NCBI GenBank assembly: GCA_030710605.1
Contig: CP092870.1
Location: 51,163,921 to 51,227,920, forward strand
DNA length: 64,000 nucleotides
Origin: Cordylochernes scorpioides
Taxonomy: Eukaryota; Arthropoda; Arachnida; Pseudoscorpiones; Chernetidae
Reading direction: 5' to 3'
Below the pieces are notes generated by a model. That model made no database searches. It had not been told where the DNA came from and worked only from the letters and a program-made list of their open reading frames with translations. The position numbers and the translations under genes are program-made. Positions 1 through 11,039 of the stretch are shown piece by piece. How positions within the stretch are numbered: position 1 is the stretch's first letter; each line of letters starts with the position of its first letter.

Positions 1-860
1 ATTTTAAAAAAATAATTTTGTAATCATACCCTCAATATATCATTGCTTCAAACAGTAAAAATATTTTAAATATAAATAAACATAAAAATACCACCAAAAT
101 TTAAATTGATATAAAATATAAAGAGTTGAATATAATCACGGCTTTGAAGTGTTATGGCTGCCGCAACCACATGATCATATGGCGGCAGTTGCGTCCACAA
201 CGAAAGGTTGTATAATGTCACTTCATTTAGTTCTCTTTCTGGGATTTGATGCAGCTTAAATCATTTTTTTGTCTCTGATAATATACCAATTTCTAATGCG
301 TTAATCTTTATGATAATTGATCTCGGGAATATCGAGGAAATATTTCACTAGGTCCAAATCGTCAAAAAAAAGTATCCTTTTGAGTGATGTTGGAGGAGAG
401 AAGATTCCAAAGAAAACCCAGCTATATACCAACTAGAAGTATTTTATTCGGAAGTGTCTGTTAACGGTTCTGTGCGCGATGTATAAATAAACCAAATGCA
501 TGTCAACACGTAAAAGTGTTTCCTGACGCCACAGCTGCAATAGTAAACAAGCACTATGGATGACTACTTAAACTCGAGTTACACGATCTAAAATGCCGTG
601 AAATTCTTTCGGAAATTTTCTGAAGTTCATCGACGCGGTGGCTTATAAAATCAGAAGAAAGTGGGTGTCCAACAATTAAGAGTTTCTGTAAATTAGTAAC
701 AATACCCGAAAAAACATGATATACTGAAGCAAACAAAAGATAAAGAGGCTTCCGAGGCTACACTGGCAGCCATGGAAGGACTTTCACACTGAACCTTTAG
801 AGGTCAGGACTCGTTAATGCTGACGGAACAAAACAACCGGTACAAGATACAGTGAGGACC
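1..860. other. AT-rich stretch without recognised gene
   Basis: I see no convincing coding sequence or repeat structure here. The short open frames on the minus strand near 554-736 have no recognisable motif. The rightmost part may be the decayed upstream end of the BEL/Pao relic that becomes recognisable near 861. Confidence 0.5.
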
Positions 861-1750
861 GAAATTAGACAGCGCTTCTGGATAAATTACTTGGAAACGC
901 CGTCCGGAAATGTATCCTGAAATGTTTGACTTGCATACGCCACAGACACAGTTCCACACCACTCATGATAGAGCTATAACCGAAAAAGAAGCATCAAAGA
1001 TCGTTTACAGTGTCCGGAATGGATTTCTTCAGACAAGTGACTGACGGTAGAAGGCGATACGGAAGCCATATTTACCTGCTTGACAACCAGACCTTACCTA
1101 GAACAGGTTCATAATCTTTGGCGCTAGGAAGAATGGCGGCAAGATGTAGTCATCCTGCCGAGATCAGGAATTTTAAAGGCACCAACCTCAAAAGCGCTGA
1201 CAGTGAGCCGAAAGTATCGCAGGGCAATCACGAGATAGCATCACAGAGGAACTGGTAACAAAAGATATCAAGTGGAAATTCATCCTGCCGCACAGGCCAC
1301 ACTCTGGTGGAGCTGGAAGAATTATCAGATCAGTGAAAACGGCCATGGAAACGATACTTCGAAGCAAGCCCTGCTGGAATAAATTCTGAGAACTGTTTTA
1401 ACGTAGCCCTGGCGATAATATATTGTCGTCTATTGACAGATGTGCCTGTACATCCGACGTCACTAGAGGCCCTAATACCTATTCACTTCCTCACAGGAAC
1501 AGGCAAGAGCCTATTAAAACCACTTGGAAAATTCGACGACAGAGACCTCGTGATGAATAAAAGATTCACGCAACGCCTTGATGATATGTTATGGAAACGA
1601 TGTCTGTAAGAAACCTTGGGAATATTACATGATATAACCAAGCGGATTTTCAAAATCTCCAATATTGTCGTCGGTGATATGGTAATTGTATCGTTCCAGA
1701 AGCCTGGGCTGCCAGCGGGACATTTCGAAGACACGTTATTAATTCAGCCA
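861..1750 (+). pseudogene. Decayed BEL/Pao retrotransposon integrase region
   Basis: Translating in shifting frames gives a series of segments in the order expected for a BEL/Pao pol C-terminus. An 'RQRFWI' segment lies near 867, as in the zinc-binding region. 'FTVSGMDFF' near 1012 marks the start of the integrase core with its first Asp. 'IRNFKGTNL' near 1165 matches the usual 'SDNGTNFKGA' with the catalytic Asp lost. 'IKWKFILPHRPHSGG' near 1270 is the signature before the third catalytic Glu. 'LTDVPVHPTSLEALIPIHFL' near 1433 is the family's 'RPLT..TPNHFL' segment, and 'VVGDMVIV' near 1671 begins the C-terminal domain. Many stops and frameshifts separate these pieces, so this is an old relic. 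LTRs were not found. Assignment rests on motif order from family knowledge; exact edges are uncertain. Confidence 0.65.
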
Positions 1751-2120
1751 TGCTGGATATTTTCACTACTGAAATCGAGGGCGAGCATGATGAGAAAATA
1801 TCAGACGTCGGATATGCAAGAGGAGCAACCTATGGAACTATGGGCAGCTGAGCCGTGGAGAAGCAACCTTAGCACAGCAATGACTTGGTACCTTTGCATA
1901 GTCTGCGGCTGGCGGTGATCTTTCACTCCAGGCTACTTTGTAAACTCCTTTGTTTAATTCTACTTACGAATTTTCATGAACGATAAAAATCGTTTAAATC
2001 ATTTCCACGTATATTTTAAAATGTTTTAAATAATAAGTTTTAGATTATTTAATTTTATGACAGGCATTTCGCAATGTTAATGTAATCATTTGAATTGCAG
2101 CATAGCAAAATTTAATATAT

Positions 2121-2294
2121 TGACACGTGGAAAATTAGGAAAGACACACTTCAGGATGACACAGCAATTTATTTAAGGCAAGAACAAATTATGATTGATA
2201 AAATACATGATAAGTAAAGAGGGAAGTTTACAGAGTAACAAAATATAAATATCAAATTTGAAACTCTGTTAATAAAAAAAAATACTTCGTTACA
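2121..2294 (-). repeat. LTR (3' LTR of Gypsy relic)
   Basis: This ~174-bp LTR starts TGTAACGAAG and ends ...CACGTGTCA on the minus strand. It is highly similar to 2610-2784 and to the solo LTR at 48813-48979. Confidence 0.7.
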
Positions 2295-2609
2295 TAGCTT
2301 TTTCCCTATGGGAACTGTGGCCCATAGCTTATTGTATTTACTGACATGGATCTGACGTGCTTCTGCCAAGGATTCCATGGGAGTCTTGGAACTTTGTCCT
2401 TAGTACCTTTGCGTGCTTTTTCATGCGGCGTGTAGAGACGGCATTGTCTATAGGGACATTGTCATCTTGGAGGGAAGTCTAGGCTTTGACACGGCGGTGG
2501 AATCTTGGAGCCAGTCTCTAAAAATGTAGATCACAGCACCCATTGCCTCAAGGTATTCTCGACGATCTCCAGTTTGTCTTCCCTAATTTACCCAGCATCT
2601 CCAACAAAA

Positions 2610-2784
2610 TGCCACGTGGGAAATTAGGAAAGACAAACTTTAGGATGACACAGCAATTTATTTAAGGCCAAAATAAACTATGATTGATAAAATAGAAGAT
2701 AACAAAGAGGGAAGTTTACAAAGTAACAAAATATAAATATCAAATTTGATACTATGTTAATAAAATAATAAATACTTTGTTACA
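2610..2784 (-). repeat. LTR (5' LTR of Gypsy relic)
   Basis: This 175-bp LTR starts TGTAACAAAG and ends CCACGTGGCA on the minus strand. A primer-binding-like sequence abuts it at 2590-2608. Confidence 0.7.
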
Positions 2785-2979
2785 ATATTTTCTTTTTTGC
2801 GTTTACAATAGTGATTAGAATGTGTAATGGTGTTAAAAAGGAAATAATACCCTCTTCATCTTTCCAGAGGAGAAAGTAGGAGTGACAGCACTTCTGATCT
2901 TCTTCCATTGCTCGTCTTTGGAGGAGAACAGCATGGCGTCTGTCAGCTCGTCAGTCAGCATTACCTGTACATTCAATAT

Positions 2980-3240
2980 ATATGGGTTGGTCAAATATCA
3001 GGGAACAGGCAAAATCAATATTTAGTTGATTTCTGTTCCACCAGATGGCGCTCTGCCTTCTGAAGAGCACATGTGCTCCTGGTGAGGATATGCTTACTTT
3101 GTTTTTAATATAATTTATTGTTGTTTGTTGTTGACACACTTTAAAATGTTATAACACCTTGATAAAGGTTGGCGTTCAGCCAGCTGAAATATTGGTAAAA
3201 TAAATTATTTTTTGATCCAATATATGCCTTTTTAATTATA
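2980..3240. repeat. Dispersed repeat shared with 39.3 kb and 48.6 kb
   Basis: The part at 2985-3110, containing 'AGATGGCGCTCTGCCTTCT', recurs at 48615-48735. The part at 3117-3238, containing 'CAGCCAGCTGAAATATTGG' and the tail 'GATCCAATATATGCCTTTTT', recurs at 39318-39428. The shape 'TTGATAAAGG...CAGCC...GAAAT' resembles terminal sequences seen with Penelope-like elements, so these may be Penelope ends, but no protein is attached here. The minus-strand open frame 2951-3139 lies inside this repeat and is not credible as a gene. Confidence 0.5.
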
Positions 3241-3599
3241 TATATATATATATTAAGTAATCAAAACTCAAAGATTTCTATATTTAAAAATATATATTTT
3301 TTATTTTATTCATTGATAATTTTACTTTTGTTATCATCGTTTTTAGAAAGACTTTCAGTTTTGTTGTATAGTTTTGTTGTAAATATGCGTAGTTAACATA
3401 TCTATCCTTTTAAATCACTAATATAGGATTAACTTTATAAATTCTATATAATGTGAAAATAACTAATGTGTAATCTTTCCTCAAGTAATTGAAAATAAAA
3501 GCTACTTGACGGTAAATAATTATCTTTTTCTTATCACGACTGCACCTCAACCCTTTATCTTATCGATCCTTTGTCTTATCAACCCTTTATTCGTAAGGT
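3241..3599. other. AT-rich stretch without recognised gene
   Basis: A short (TA)n run follows the repeat at 3240. The remainder is AT-rich DNA with no coding signal that I can support. Confidence 0.5.
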
Positions 3600-3900
3600 A
3601 TAATTTAGTTGTGTGTCTATTAGCTTCGTGTGGCAGCTCCCCTCCCAGACTGGAGCACAATACTCAGCTGTGGAGAAGATCAATGCCAAGGCAGAAGTAC
3701 GCAGGGTGTTGGCATCACTGCCCCAGGAAGAGCCGGCCAGCTTATGGAGGATATTGTTACGTGATGAAAGTTTCCCCTTTAACTTGGTGAGATGAGGTTT
3801 GAAGGTGAGAGTGCGGTCAAGATGAATGCCTAGGTATTTGGGATGTTCGCTATGAGTTATCTGAGAGTTATTGATAAATAGGTTGAGTTTTCTTTCAGCT
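3600..3900 (-). pseudogene. LINE (non-LTR retrotransposon) reverse transcriptase C-terminal fragment
   Basis: Read on the minus strand from 3900 to 3600, this encodes a Jockey/CR1-like segment just after the polymerase core. It contains 'HPKYLGIHLDRTLTF' (typical 'YLGVTLDRTLTF'), then a 'KLAGSSWG' block, then 'STAEYCAPVW'. These are characteristic of arthropod LINE ORF2. Everything upstream and downstream on this strand is missing, and a fragment of similar origin lies immediately to the right in the opposite orientation. Confidence 0.65.
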
Positions 3901-3902
3901 CT

Positions 3903-4290
3903 GTGATGGTTAAGATGGAAACAGCAATGTACAGATTTTGCAGGATTAAGCCTCAGAGACCAGAATGGGTGCTTCTAAACCACTTTAGGACGGGTCAGGG
4001 AAGGTGTGCAGAGCTGATGAAGTTATGGGGCTACACCAAAGATCCAAATTGTGCCTGCAACGTCCCACAATCAATGTCCCATATACTAGATGACTGCCCG
4101 CTGTACAAATTCAATGGAGGAATCTCCAACCTCCATTCTGTCTCCCCGGAAGCCCTGAACTGGCTGAAGGCCTTGCCTCTCAGACTTTAATGACCGATAT
4201 GTCCTCACTTCTTTTTTTCTAGATTTAATTCATTTTGTCTCCTCTCTAATTGTAAATACGCTGCTGTATCACCTCATAAGCATAAATAAA
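3903..4290 (+). pseudogene. LINE 3' end: ORF2 C-terminus and 3' tail
   Basis: An open frame (3903-4190) carries 'NHFRTGQGRCAELMKLWGY' and a cysteine-rich tail 'CACNVPQSMSHILDDCPL', the standard C-terminal arrangement of Jockey/CR1-type ORF2. It ends at a natural-looking stop, followed by a short 3' region with AATAAATAAA near 4280. The piece abuts the oppositely oriented LINE fragment at 3600-3900, so the locus holds two broken LINE pieces head to head or one inverted by rearrangement. Confidence 0.65.
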
Positions 4291-4332
4291 TAAACCCTTT
4301 ATTTAACAACAACAAACAAATTATTCATAACA

Positions 4333-4350
4333 ATGAGTCGACAGGATTAC
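4333..4350 (+). other. Primer-binding-like site of Gypsy fragment 1
   Basis: The sequence TGAGTCGACAGGATT recurs exactly at 7424-7438. There it directly follows an LTR-like sequence, which is the position of a tRNA primer-binding site. Here it precedes the gag-like frame at 4414. Confidence 0.5.
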
Positions 4351-4413
4351 CTGAATTTTAATCCAATTGCTATATAAATTATTATTCAAATTTTATAAAA
4401 CTATTTTTACAAA

Positions 4414-6647
4414 ATGTCGCGCAATCAAAGGAATGTAGAACATGCCATGACGCCTAATCCAAGTACTATAGAAATACCAAAATTTAATGGTCAAAATTTA
4501 GACATAATATCTTGGCTCAAATTCTTTAACAAAAAATGTCTGCAGAAACATCTTGATGAAGATTTTAAACTGCACTTCTCTAGGGAGAAGCATTCAGTTA
4601 TTACATAGAAGAATTGCAAGATATATATAATTGGGGGAAAATATAACTAAAATTAACATCATACTTCACAATTAAGGATTCAAATTTATTCAGCAGGTTT
4701 CTGAATTTAAAATATAATGATAAAGATGATCTTGAACAATATTTTAAGGAAAAATCTGCTTTAGCCAAAAAACTCAATCTAGAAAAAACACTTTTATTAG
4801 AAGCACTAACAGATGGAATGCCAAACCACCTTAAACATATATTTAATAGCTGCAAGGATACAAGAACCCTCAGATTGGTTTAAAATCACAACCCAATTAA
4901 AATTATCAACAAAAGAAGAAGAAACCATAGACTCTCTACAGGTACAAGCAATCCAGTAAGAAGATTTAACTCCAACTCCTCCCAAGCTCATCAATACCAG
5001 CCTTTTACCAGGACAGCAGCAGCAACTCACCACCAGCAAGAACCCCACAAATTAATGAACCAGCCTCTATACCCCTGCAAGATATGTGCATCACACCAGC
5101 TACCCAACCAGATACATTTCCATAGAGACTGCCCACTTAAGAACAATACTCATCCAAAGCGCATCAGCCCAGGTAAAACATTATTGCTTTTCTCTGTACT
5201 TATAAACCATATATCTTTACCTTGTGTACTTGACACTGCATCATCTATTTCCATTATCCCTTTAAAATATTTGAGCTCTATTTATTATAAAATATTAGGC
5301 AATATTTTAAAAGAAAGAATAGGTCAGGTAGAAGGATTTTGTTGCCCATTATGCAAAATATTGGTCAGGCTTACCTTAGGAAAACTTACAAGGTATAAAG
5401 AAATGTTTGTTTGTGATAGTCCAATAGAATATCTTATTTTAGGTTCACCAACATTTTATATATTTAAGTTACAAATAGATTTATCAAAAACCCTTCTTTT
5501 CCAAAATTATAAATTATTGTGTTCTTTCAATCCAAAAACTGATAATCAGAAGTCATATGCTACCACCCTATGTATTCCAGACCCATACTATGTTAAAAAT
5601 TCACCTCTTTTAAATATTAACCCATTGTGTAATTTCAATTATTTTGATATACCAACTACAAATGTTAAACTTATAGATCTTGATTCAAATCCCATTATAG
5701 ATTCTAACTCATATCACAGTATGCGACAACCGGGCTCTATAACAAATTATAATTCATATTTAGAGTTGTGTAAATTGTCCAAATTTCTCTAATCAAACAA
5801 TTTCAGATATATTACATAGATATAAGAATGTTTTCTCTAAACACAATTTTGATATAGGACACATAAAGACTAACCCAATTTGCATATCTCTTTTAGATAA
5901 TATTCCCATAGCACAAAAGCCATATAGGACATATTTTTACAATAATGCTGAAATACAAAAACAAATAACTGAATTATTAAAATATGATATTATTAGACCC
6001 TCATATAGTCCCTATAGTTATCCTGCATTATTAGTGAATAAAAAATCTGATACCCCAAATCACCCCACAAGACTATGTATAGATTATAGAAAACTTAATC
6101 AAAAAACAATTCCATAACATACCCCAATTCCACTTATAGAACAAATTATAGATAGGTTATCACAGTCAAAAATATATACTATTCTAGATGTTAAAAATGC
6201 ATACTGGCATATACCCATAGATGAAAAAGATAGACATAAAACTTCCTTTGTAACACAATTAGGATGTTATGAATGGAACAGACTTCCATATGGTCTAAAA
6301 ATTGCACCTTCACAATTTGAAAGGATTATGAGGTCAGTTTTCACTAAACATAACATACACTATGCCTTAAATTATTTTGATGACATTATTATACACTCCA
6401 AAACTTATGAAGAACACATTAAACATTTAGATGACATATTAGGTATATTCAAACAAGAGGATATAAAGCTCAATCTCAATAAATGCAAATTCTTACAAAA
6501 ATAAATACAATTCTTAGGATATACTATTAACTCAGGAAAATTTACACCAAATAACACAAATATTGAAGCAATTTTAAAATTTAATAGACCATATAATATT
6601 TAAACCTTACAGAATTTTTTAGGCACCATAAATATTTATAATAAACT
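4414..6647 (+). pseudogene. Ty3/Gypsy gag-pol fragment 1 (broken)
   Basis: Order of recognisable parts: a gag start at 4414 broken by a stop near 4606, then more gag sequence in other frames up to 5050. A cysteine/histidine knuckle follows in the frame starting at 5055 ('CKICASHQLPNQIHFHRDC'). A retroviral-type aspartic protease carries 'VLDTASS' in place of the usual DTG/DSG. The reverse transcriptase spans ~5860-6647, with 'RLCIDYRKLNQ', 'LDVKNAYWHIPI', 'RLPYGLKIAPSQFER' and the catalytic YFDD box near 6376. Stops near 6116, 6502 and 6602 interrupt the polymerase. The gene ends abruptly at 6648, where Helitron-type terminal sequence begins, so RNase H and integrase are absent. Confidence 0.75.
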
Positions 6648-6690
6648 AGCGGATGTACCCGGCTTCGCCCGGGTTTTACCCGAGTAAAGG
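6648..6690 (-). mobile_element. Helitron-type 3' terminus
   Basis: On the minus strand the sequence reads a GC-rich hairpin (CCCGGGC-GAA-GCCGGGT), a few bases, then CTAG followed by T. This matches the Helitron 3' end rule (hairpin plus CTRR, insertion before T). The same structure is present at 15718-15760. It truncates the Gypsy reverse transcriptase to its left. Whether it is the end of the Rep relic at 7.8-9.7 kb cannot be told, because LTR-like DNA lies between. Confidence 0.5.
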
Positions 6691-6769
6691 TTTGTCTAAC
6701 GAACATTTGTTAAAACAATTCTCTATAAACTTATATAAAAAATATATATGTCATAATTTGTATATACCA

Positions 6770-7422
6770 AGATGTAACCCCACCACAATATATGCAATGT
6801 ATGATCCAAAAGGTTTAATAAAGGTTACGCCTAGCGAACTAGAGAGAACAACCATTACCAGAATTTCATTATCCAGGAAGTAAGGGCTATTACCCAGGAA
6901 CCATAAAACTAGGTTCAAAGACCTTCTTCTTCCTGGAGGATGGTAATCATGAAAAAGACAATAGAGGCACCAATATCCAATCAGAGTCCAGCAGGAATAG
7001 CTAACAGCCAACCAAATGTAACCACGTAGACAATTTCAACCAATGAGAGCAATAGAGAGTTAACGAGGTAAATCTCAGACTCAAGTAAGTCAGTTGGGAG
7101 CTCGAAACTACAAGAAGCAAGACGTGCTTCAGCCCTTCTCGCCCAGGTAACTTCTATGTTAGAATATCATAGTCAAGTGCCCCATTATTCAAAAACTCTT
7201 CTCTCCCTTAATCGCTGGTCCTATTTCTCAATCCCATCCTGTGTCCTTCTCGTTATTTCCCCTGTGAAAACCTACCATTTCAGCCAACGACTGCGCCAAC
7301 CATCACCACAAGTCACCAACCCTACAGTAAGTCAACAGGGTCTTACAACAATCAACAAACAAAAAAGGGTATCAAACAACAACCAAACCAATCCAACCAA
7401 TCCGAACGATAATATTATAGTG
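6770..7422 (+). repeat. LTR-like sequence A, followed by primer-binding-like site
   Basis: This stretch is similar over ~550 bp to 15180-15715. Shared landmarks include 'GGTTTAATAAA', 'ATCCAGGAAGTAA' and 'CTTCTTCCTGGAGGAT'. It has a polyadenylation-type AATAAA near 6818. At 7424 it is followed by the same TGAGTCGACAGGATT seen in front of the gag at 4.4 kb. I infer a 5' LTR with its primer site whose internal region has been lost. Confidence 0.5.
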
Positions 7423-7439
7423 AGTCGACAGGATTCTCA

Positions 7440-7810
7440 CATATATATATTTTGATAATTTGAAACTCGTAAATTTGAATCTCTCGATAAAGTGAACATT
7501 TTTTCCCGGTCCCTTGAAAAATACTCGATAAGTTGAATAAAATCAATATTAATTGGTTCCCTGGGTAATTGGAAGTTAAAGGAATAGTATCTTACCTTGG
7601 AATTGTATCATTATTCTTGTCTCAAATAAATTACAGTGTCATCCTGAATTTTGTCTTTCCTAATTTTCTACCTTAAAAAATCATCATTTTTTTCTATTCT
7701 CCCAATATATATGTTGTAGATAAATGATAAAACTAACTTTGACTTGTGCGCAATTAATAGGTAGAAAATCTTACTTTTGATAAATAATCTTTAAGATAAT
7801 AAACTTATAA
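7440..7810. other. AT-rich stretch with transposon scraps
   Basis: The segment 7480-7550 contains 'CTCGATAAGTTGAA'-type sequence and 'CCCGGTCCCTTGA', reminiscent of pogo/Tigger terminal DNA (weak). 7618-7675 is a fragment of the LTR found at 2121-2294 and 48813-48979. No gene is visible. Confidence 0.4.
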
Positions 7811-9700
7811 AAAATATTTTAAAGGAGACTCACTTATCACTGCTTCCTGAATACAATGATGCCATTGCTGGTCATTCTAAAGCAATCCCAAATGCAGACA
7901 TGCCTCTTTATATGTTTGACAGAACACACCATTGATTTTTCTGAGGGCTGCAAAAGAAGTCGGACCACGAACACTATGAAGCAGCATGCGAAGATAAAAC
8001 CATTCCTCAAAATTTGGATGAACGGTGTAGATTCTGCCAATAGCATCAGAAGCAAAAGCAACTTGGTCAGCAATGCGAGTGCCTTGTTTTCGAGGCTGCC
8101 ATGCTTTAGAAGCAGACCATATGTAGTAAACAGGAACTTTAACATAGAGAAGTGTTTTTGCAAAGTTATCGCGCTGGCAAAGGGCAAAAAATTCTGTCAA
8201 CGTGGTCTTAGGTGGACGGTGAGCCTGTAGTGCAGCATTAGCAGAAGTAAAATATACACGCTGCCCATTTTTCAAGTGTACAGAGAGATGTTGAACCATT
8301 GGATGGCGTCTGTGAATAGGGAATCCCAGAATGCGCCAAACAGCTTCATTGCTACTAAAATATCGACCATGTTGGTACTCTACCACTTCATTAGACTCTG
8401 TTTGAGCACCAGTAACTGCAAAAATTGATTGGTCTGAACCCTTGTATATGTATTTGAAGATATATTTTATAGCAGAGATTGAAGCACAGGACTCCACATT
8501 GATGTGAGCATCAAATAGTTTGCATAGAAGAGGCGAATATGGCACAACATACCTATTATCAATGGTAACATTAGTCATGTGCACAACCTGAACACCATTC
8601 TCAATGGTGAAAACTCTCACCCTTTTAACAAAAGAAAAGCCACCTTCCTCAGGCCTGCGACGTCTGTACAATGGGTAGCCATCCCTATCTGTCTGCGTTT
8701 CAGCCAAGAGTAGCCGTGGATATTTTTTTGGAATCTACCCCGTTTCATGCAGCCAGGATTAGGATACCCATGTCCACATGGCCCATGAATCATATTTTTG
8801 GTTACAGTCCGAAACAGTGAAGCATCAACCTCCTCATTGGGGATTTCAGCACAAATGATCGAATCAATCTGGTTTGGGCGAATCTTTTCTTTAAGCCACA
8901 ATAAAATGTGCGCATGTGGTAGCCCTCGCTTTTGTCATTCAATGGTATAACACCAACATTGGGGCTTGCCAAAAACATTACCCTTGGTGATCAAATCTAT
9001 AAGCTTGGTAATTTTCAATTGAAAAATGCGAGCAACCAAGTCATGCCGAACAAATGCACCTTGGGGTTAGGAATTGCATTAGTTTTATATCAGGCCACTC
9101 AGGATTGCATGTAAATGTGATAAAAAGGTCTGGGCGACCATATTTACGGACGTAAGCCATGCAATCCTGGGCATACTCATGCATGTGCCTTGGACTGCCC
9201 ACAAAGGAAGAAGGAAGAATAACCTGTCTTCCAATAAGGGCATAACTCCTGTCAGTGCGAATAGCATCTAAAAGATTGATGTATTCGGTTGCACGAAGTT
9301 GAGCTTGATGCGCTGAGATGTAATGCAGCCTTTCAGATTCCACCTTGGCATAAATGTCGACCAAAATTTGATGGGTCAAATCTCCAAAAGCCAGTAACCA
9401 ATTTGTTATGCCAGGATTACGGCTACGAATCATTAGCAGTGAATCATAAAAATCCATGCAAGAAACCGTCTTGTGCGCCGAAGGAACCCCATCAATCAGC
9501 TGAGGGATATGGAAATGATAACCATCTTGACCATTCCAAAAAACCAATGGGTATTGCAGGGCATCATAAGACCTGTGAAACTCGTTAATCCTCTGCACAC
9601 CACTGCCTCTTTTATAAAGAACAATGTCACGTCTGTCACAGTTGTGCCGCCTGAGACCCTGTGAGAGTGGTAACAACTGGTGCACCATCTCCGCGTCACC
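7810..9700 (-). pseudogene. Helitron Rep (RepHel N-terminal half), broken
   Basis: Helitrons transpose with a fused replication initiator and helicase. On the minus strand from ~9700 downwards the frames give the Helitron-like N domain: 'DIVLYKRGSGVQRINEFHRS', then 'PDLFITFTCNPEWPDI' near 9110-9060. After a frame change comes the HUH nuclease motif 'RGLPHAHILLW' around 8900-8935. Next is a cysteine-containing 'HGPCG' segment (8617-8901). The two-tyrosine motif 'KYIFKYIYKGSD' lies near 8440-8480, within the long frame 7877-8707. The Rep catalytic residues (HAH and YxxxY) can therefore be seen, but in at least three different frames. The helicase half is missing: similarity stops near 7810. Confidence 0.8.
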
Positions 9701-10241
9701 ACGAGGAACAACCGCCCAACATGTAGGGCCCATACACCAGCGCCCTAAGGAGAGCAGGTGCGTGGACTGCGCCTGCATCGCCTTCGAACTGCAGATTCTG
9801 CGGCGCCCATTACTGGCACTCTGAGTGCCGCCACAAACCCGCTCCACATGCAAGCGCGCGGATAGTGCGCCCCGCGCAACATCCACAAGCCCAGGCCGAA
9901 CAAGCCGCCCGGGGCGCCCCAGCCTTTCGTCAGCCAGGTAGGTCGGCCCCAACATTTCGTCAGCCAACTGACGATAAAAATGACTCTCACCCCTGAACTA
10001 TCTCCACCTTTCCTAATCGACACGGGCGCGAATTTGAACATAGTGTTCCATAATGTCTACAAAAAAAAAATAAATAAAAAAATAAACCTCCCTCAACTGC
10101 AGATAAAAAGGCAGTCGATAAACCTTGCGGCCATGTACCAACCTTAGGTCGAATAACCCTTCCCCTGACCATAGGATATAACCCGAAACGAGAATTTCCA
10201 TGTGATGGAAGCACTCCTACCATTCGGAATTCTCGGTTTAT
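9700..10241 (+). pseudogene. Ty3/Gypsy fragment 2: gag zinc knuckle and protease
   Basis: The plus strand encodes a proline/alanine-rich gag tail with a Cys/His knuckle ('CRFCGAHYWHSEC', near 9790). Around 10015, in another frame, a retroviral-type aspartic protease begins with 'FLIDTGANLNIVF'. An A-run near 10060 breaks the frame. The minus-strand open frame that overlaps this region (up to 9967) is an antisense extension of the Helitron frame and is not real beyond about 9700. The gene is interrupted at 10242 by piggyBac-like DNA. Confidence 0.65.
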
Positions 10242-11007
10242 CCCTTATTTACTCGCGCCGAGCCTCCGAAGCTCATCTCAATTTTCAAAACTCTAAAATA
10301 AGAATATTTAAAATGCAAAAAAAAAGATAATTTTCATACCTGTACTTATTCAACAGATCGACATTTTAAACCACATTTGAACTTCAATGGCAGCAGGAGA
10401 GTGTGAAAAAAAAAAAAGAAAAAAAATTGTCGGCGTGCCTCAAAAGCGCGTCGCGAGTGCTGGCGTAACACTTTTGGTTAAGGTTTCACTTTGCTGCCTG
10501 GCCTCTCTCTTGTCACTGGTACGTTTTTGTGTAAATTGTAGAATTCAATTATTTCACCATATTTAATTATTTAATTTATAATATATTGAATTTTTAATAT
10601 ATAGGTTTAATTTTAAAACTTTTTCTCTGAAAATGGCTATTAAAACGGTGCAATATTTGCCCTTGCGCCAAGAACCACATGTCATGCATGACTTGCTGTA
10701 AATGCGATAAAAACATTTGCAAAGAACATTCAAACCAAATTTTCCAAAATTGCCTGTGAATATTGGCGATTTATTAGATATAGAAGAATTTTCGCAAAGA
10801 CTGCGAAAATCTCTGCTTTTCACGTTTTTATATTTTTATGCATGACTAATTATGAAAATAAAATTTTAAACTTTGCTATCAATTTAATCCTTATTGTCTA
10901 TCTACTAAGGTGAAATACAATTTTTATTTTTGAAAAATAATTTTATCATTTTCTATCATCATAAAGTTCGAGCTCGGTAAGCTCGGCGCAAGTACTTACG
11001 TCATTAA
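10242..11007. mobile_element. piggyBac-like relic inserted in Gypsy fragment 2
   Basis: Left end CCCTTATTTACTCGCGCCGAG (10242) and right end, read inward on the minus strand, TACTTGCGCCGAGC (near 10993-10980) are similar inverted ends. The right end abuts TTAA (11004-11007), the piggyBac target; the left flank is degenerate. Inside, plus strand 10640-10735 encodes a cysteine-rich segment of form C..CP....C..C...IC.EH ('KRCNICPCAKNH', then 'CKCDKNICKEH'), as in the C-terminal domain of piggyBac transposases. No transposase core remains. Moderately supported. Confidence 0.45.
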
Positions 11008-11039
11008 AACGGGCGCGTTTAATTAAGGATTAAATACCC

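Larger units (their letters stand above)
2121..2784 (-). mobile_element. Small Gypsy relic with two LTRs and ATAT target duplication
   Basis: Two near-identical ~175-bp sequences at 2121-2294 and 2610-2784 read TGTAAC...CA on the minus strand, as LTRs should. They enclose only ~315 bp. The internal piece begins next to the right LTR with a primer-binding-like stretch (2590-2608) resembling that of the Gypsy at 38.5 kb. It ends with an integrase-tail-like reading frame (minus strand 2300-2378, 'ESLAEARQIHVSKYNKLW'). Both outer flanks are ATAT (2117-2120 and 2785-2788), a 4-bp target duplication. I infer a Gypsy insertion that has lost nearly all of gag-pol. The same LTR occurs alone at 48813-48979. 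Confidence 0.7.

Noticed and set aside
2951-3139. Small minus-strand ORF
   Set aside because: It lies wholly in a dispersed repeat whose other copies (39.3 and 48.6 kb) do not keep the frame.
9700-9967. N-terminal extension of the Helitron minus-strand frame
   Set aside because: The plus strand here encodes Gypsy gag with a Cys/His knuckle; the minus frame is its shadow.
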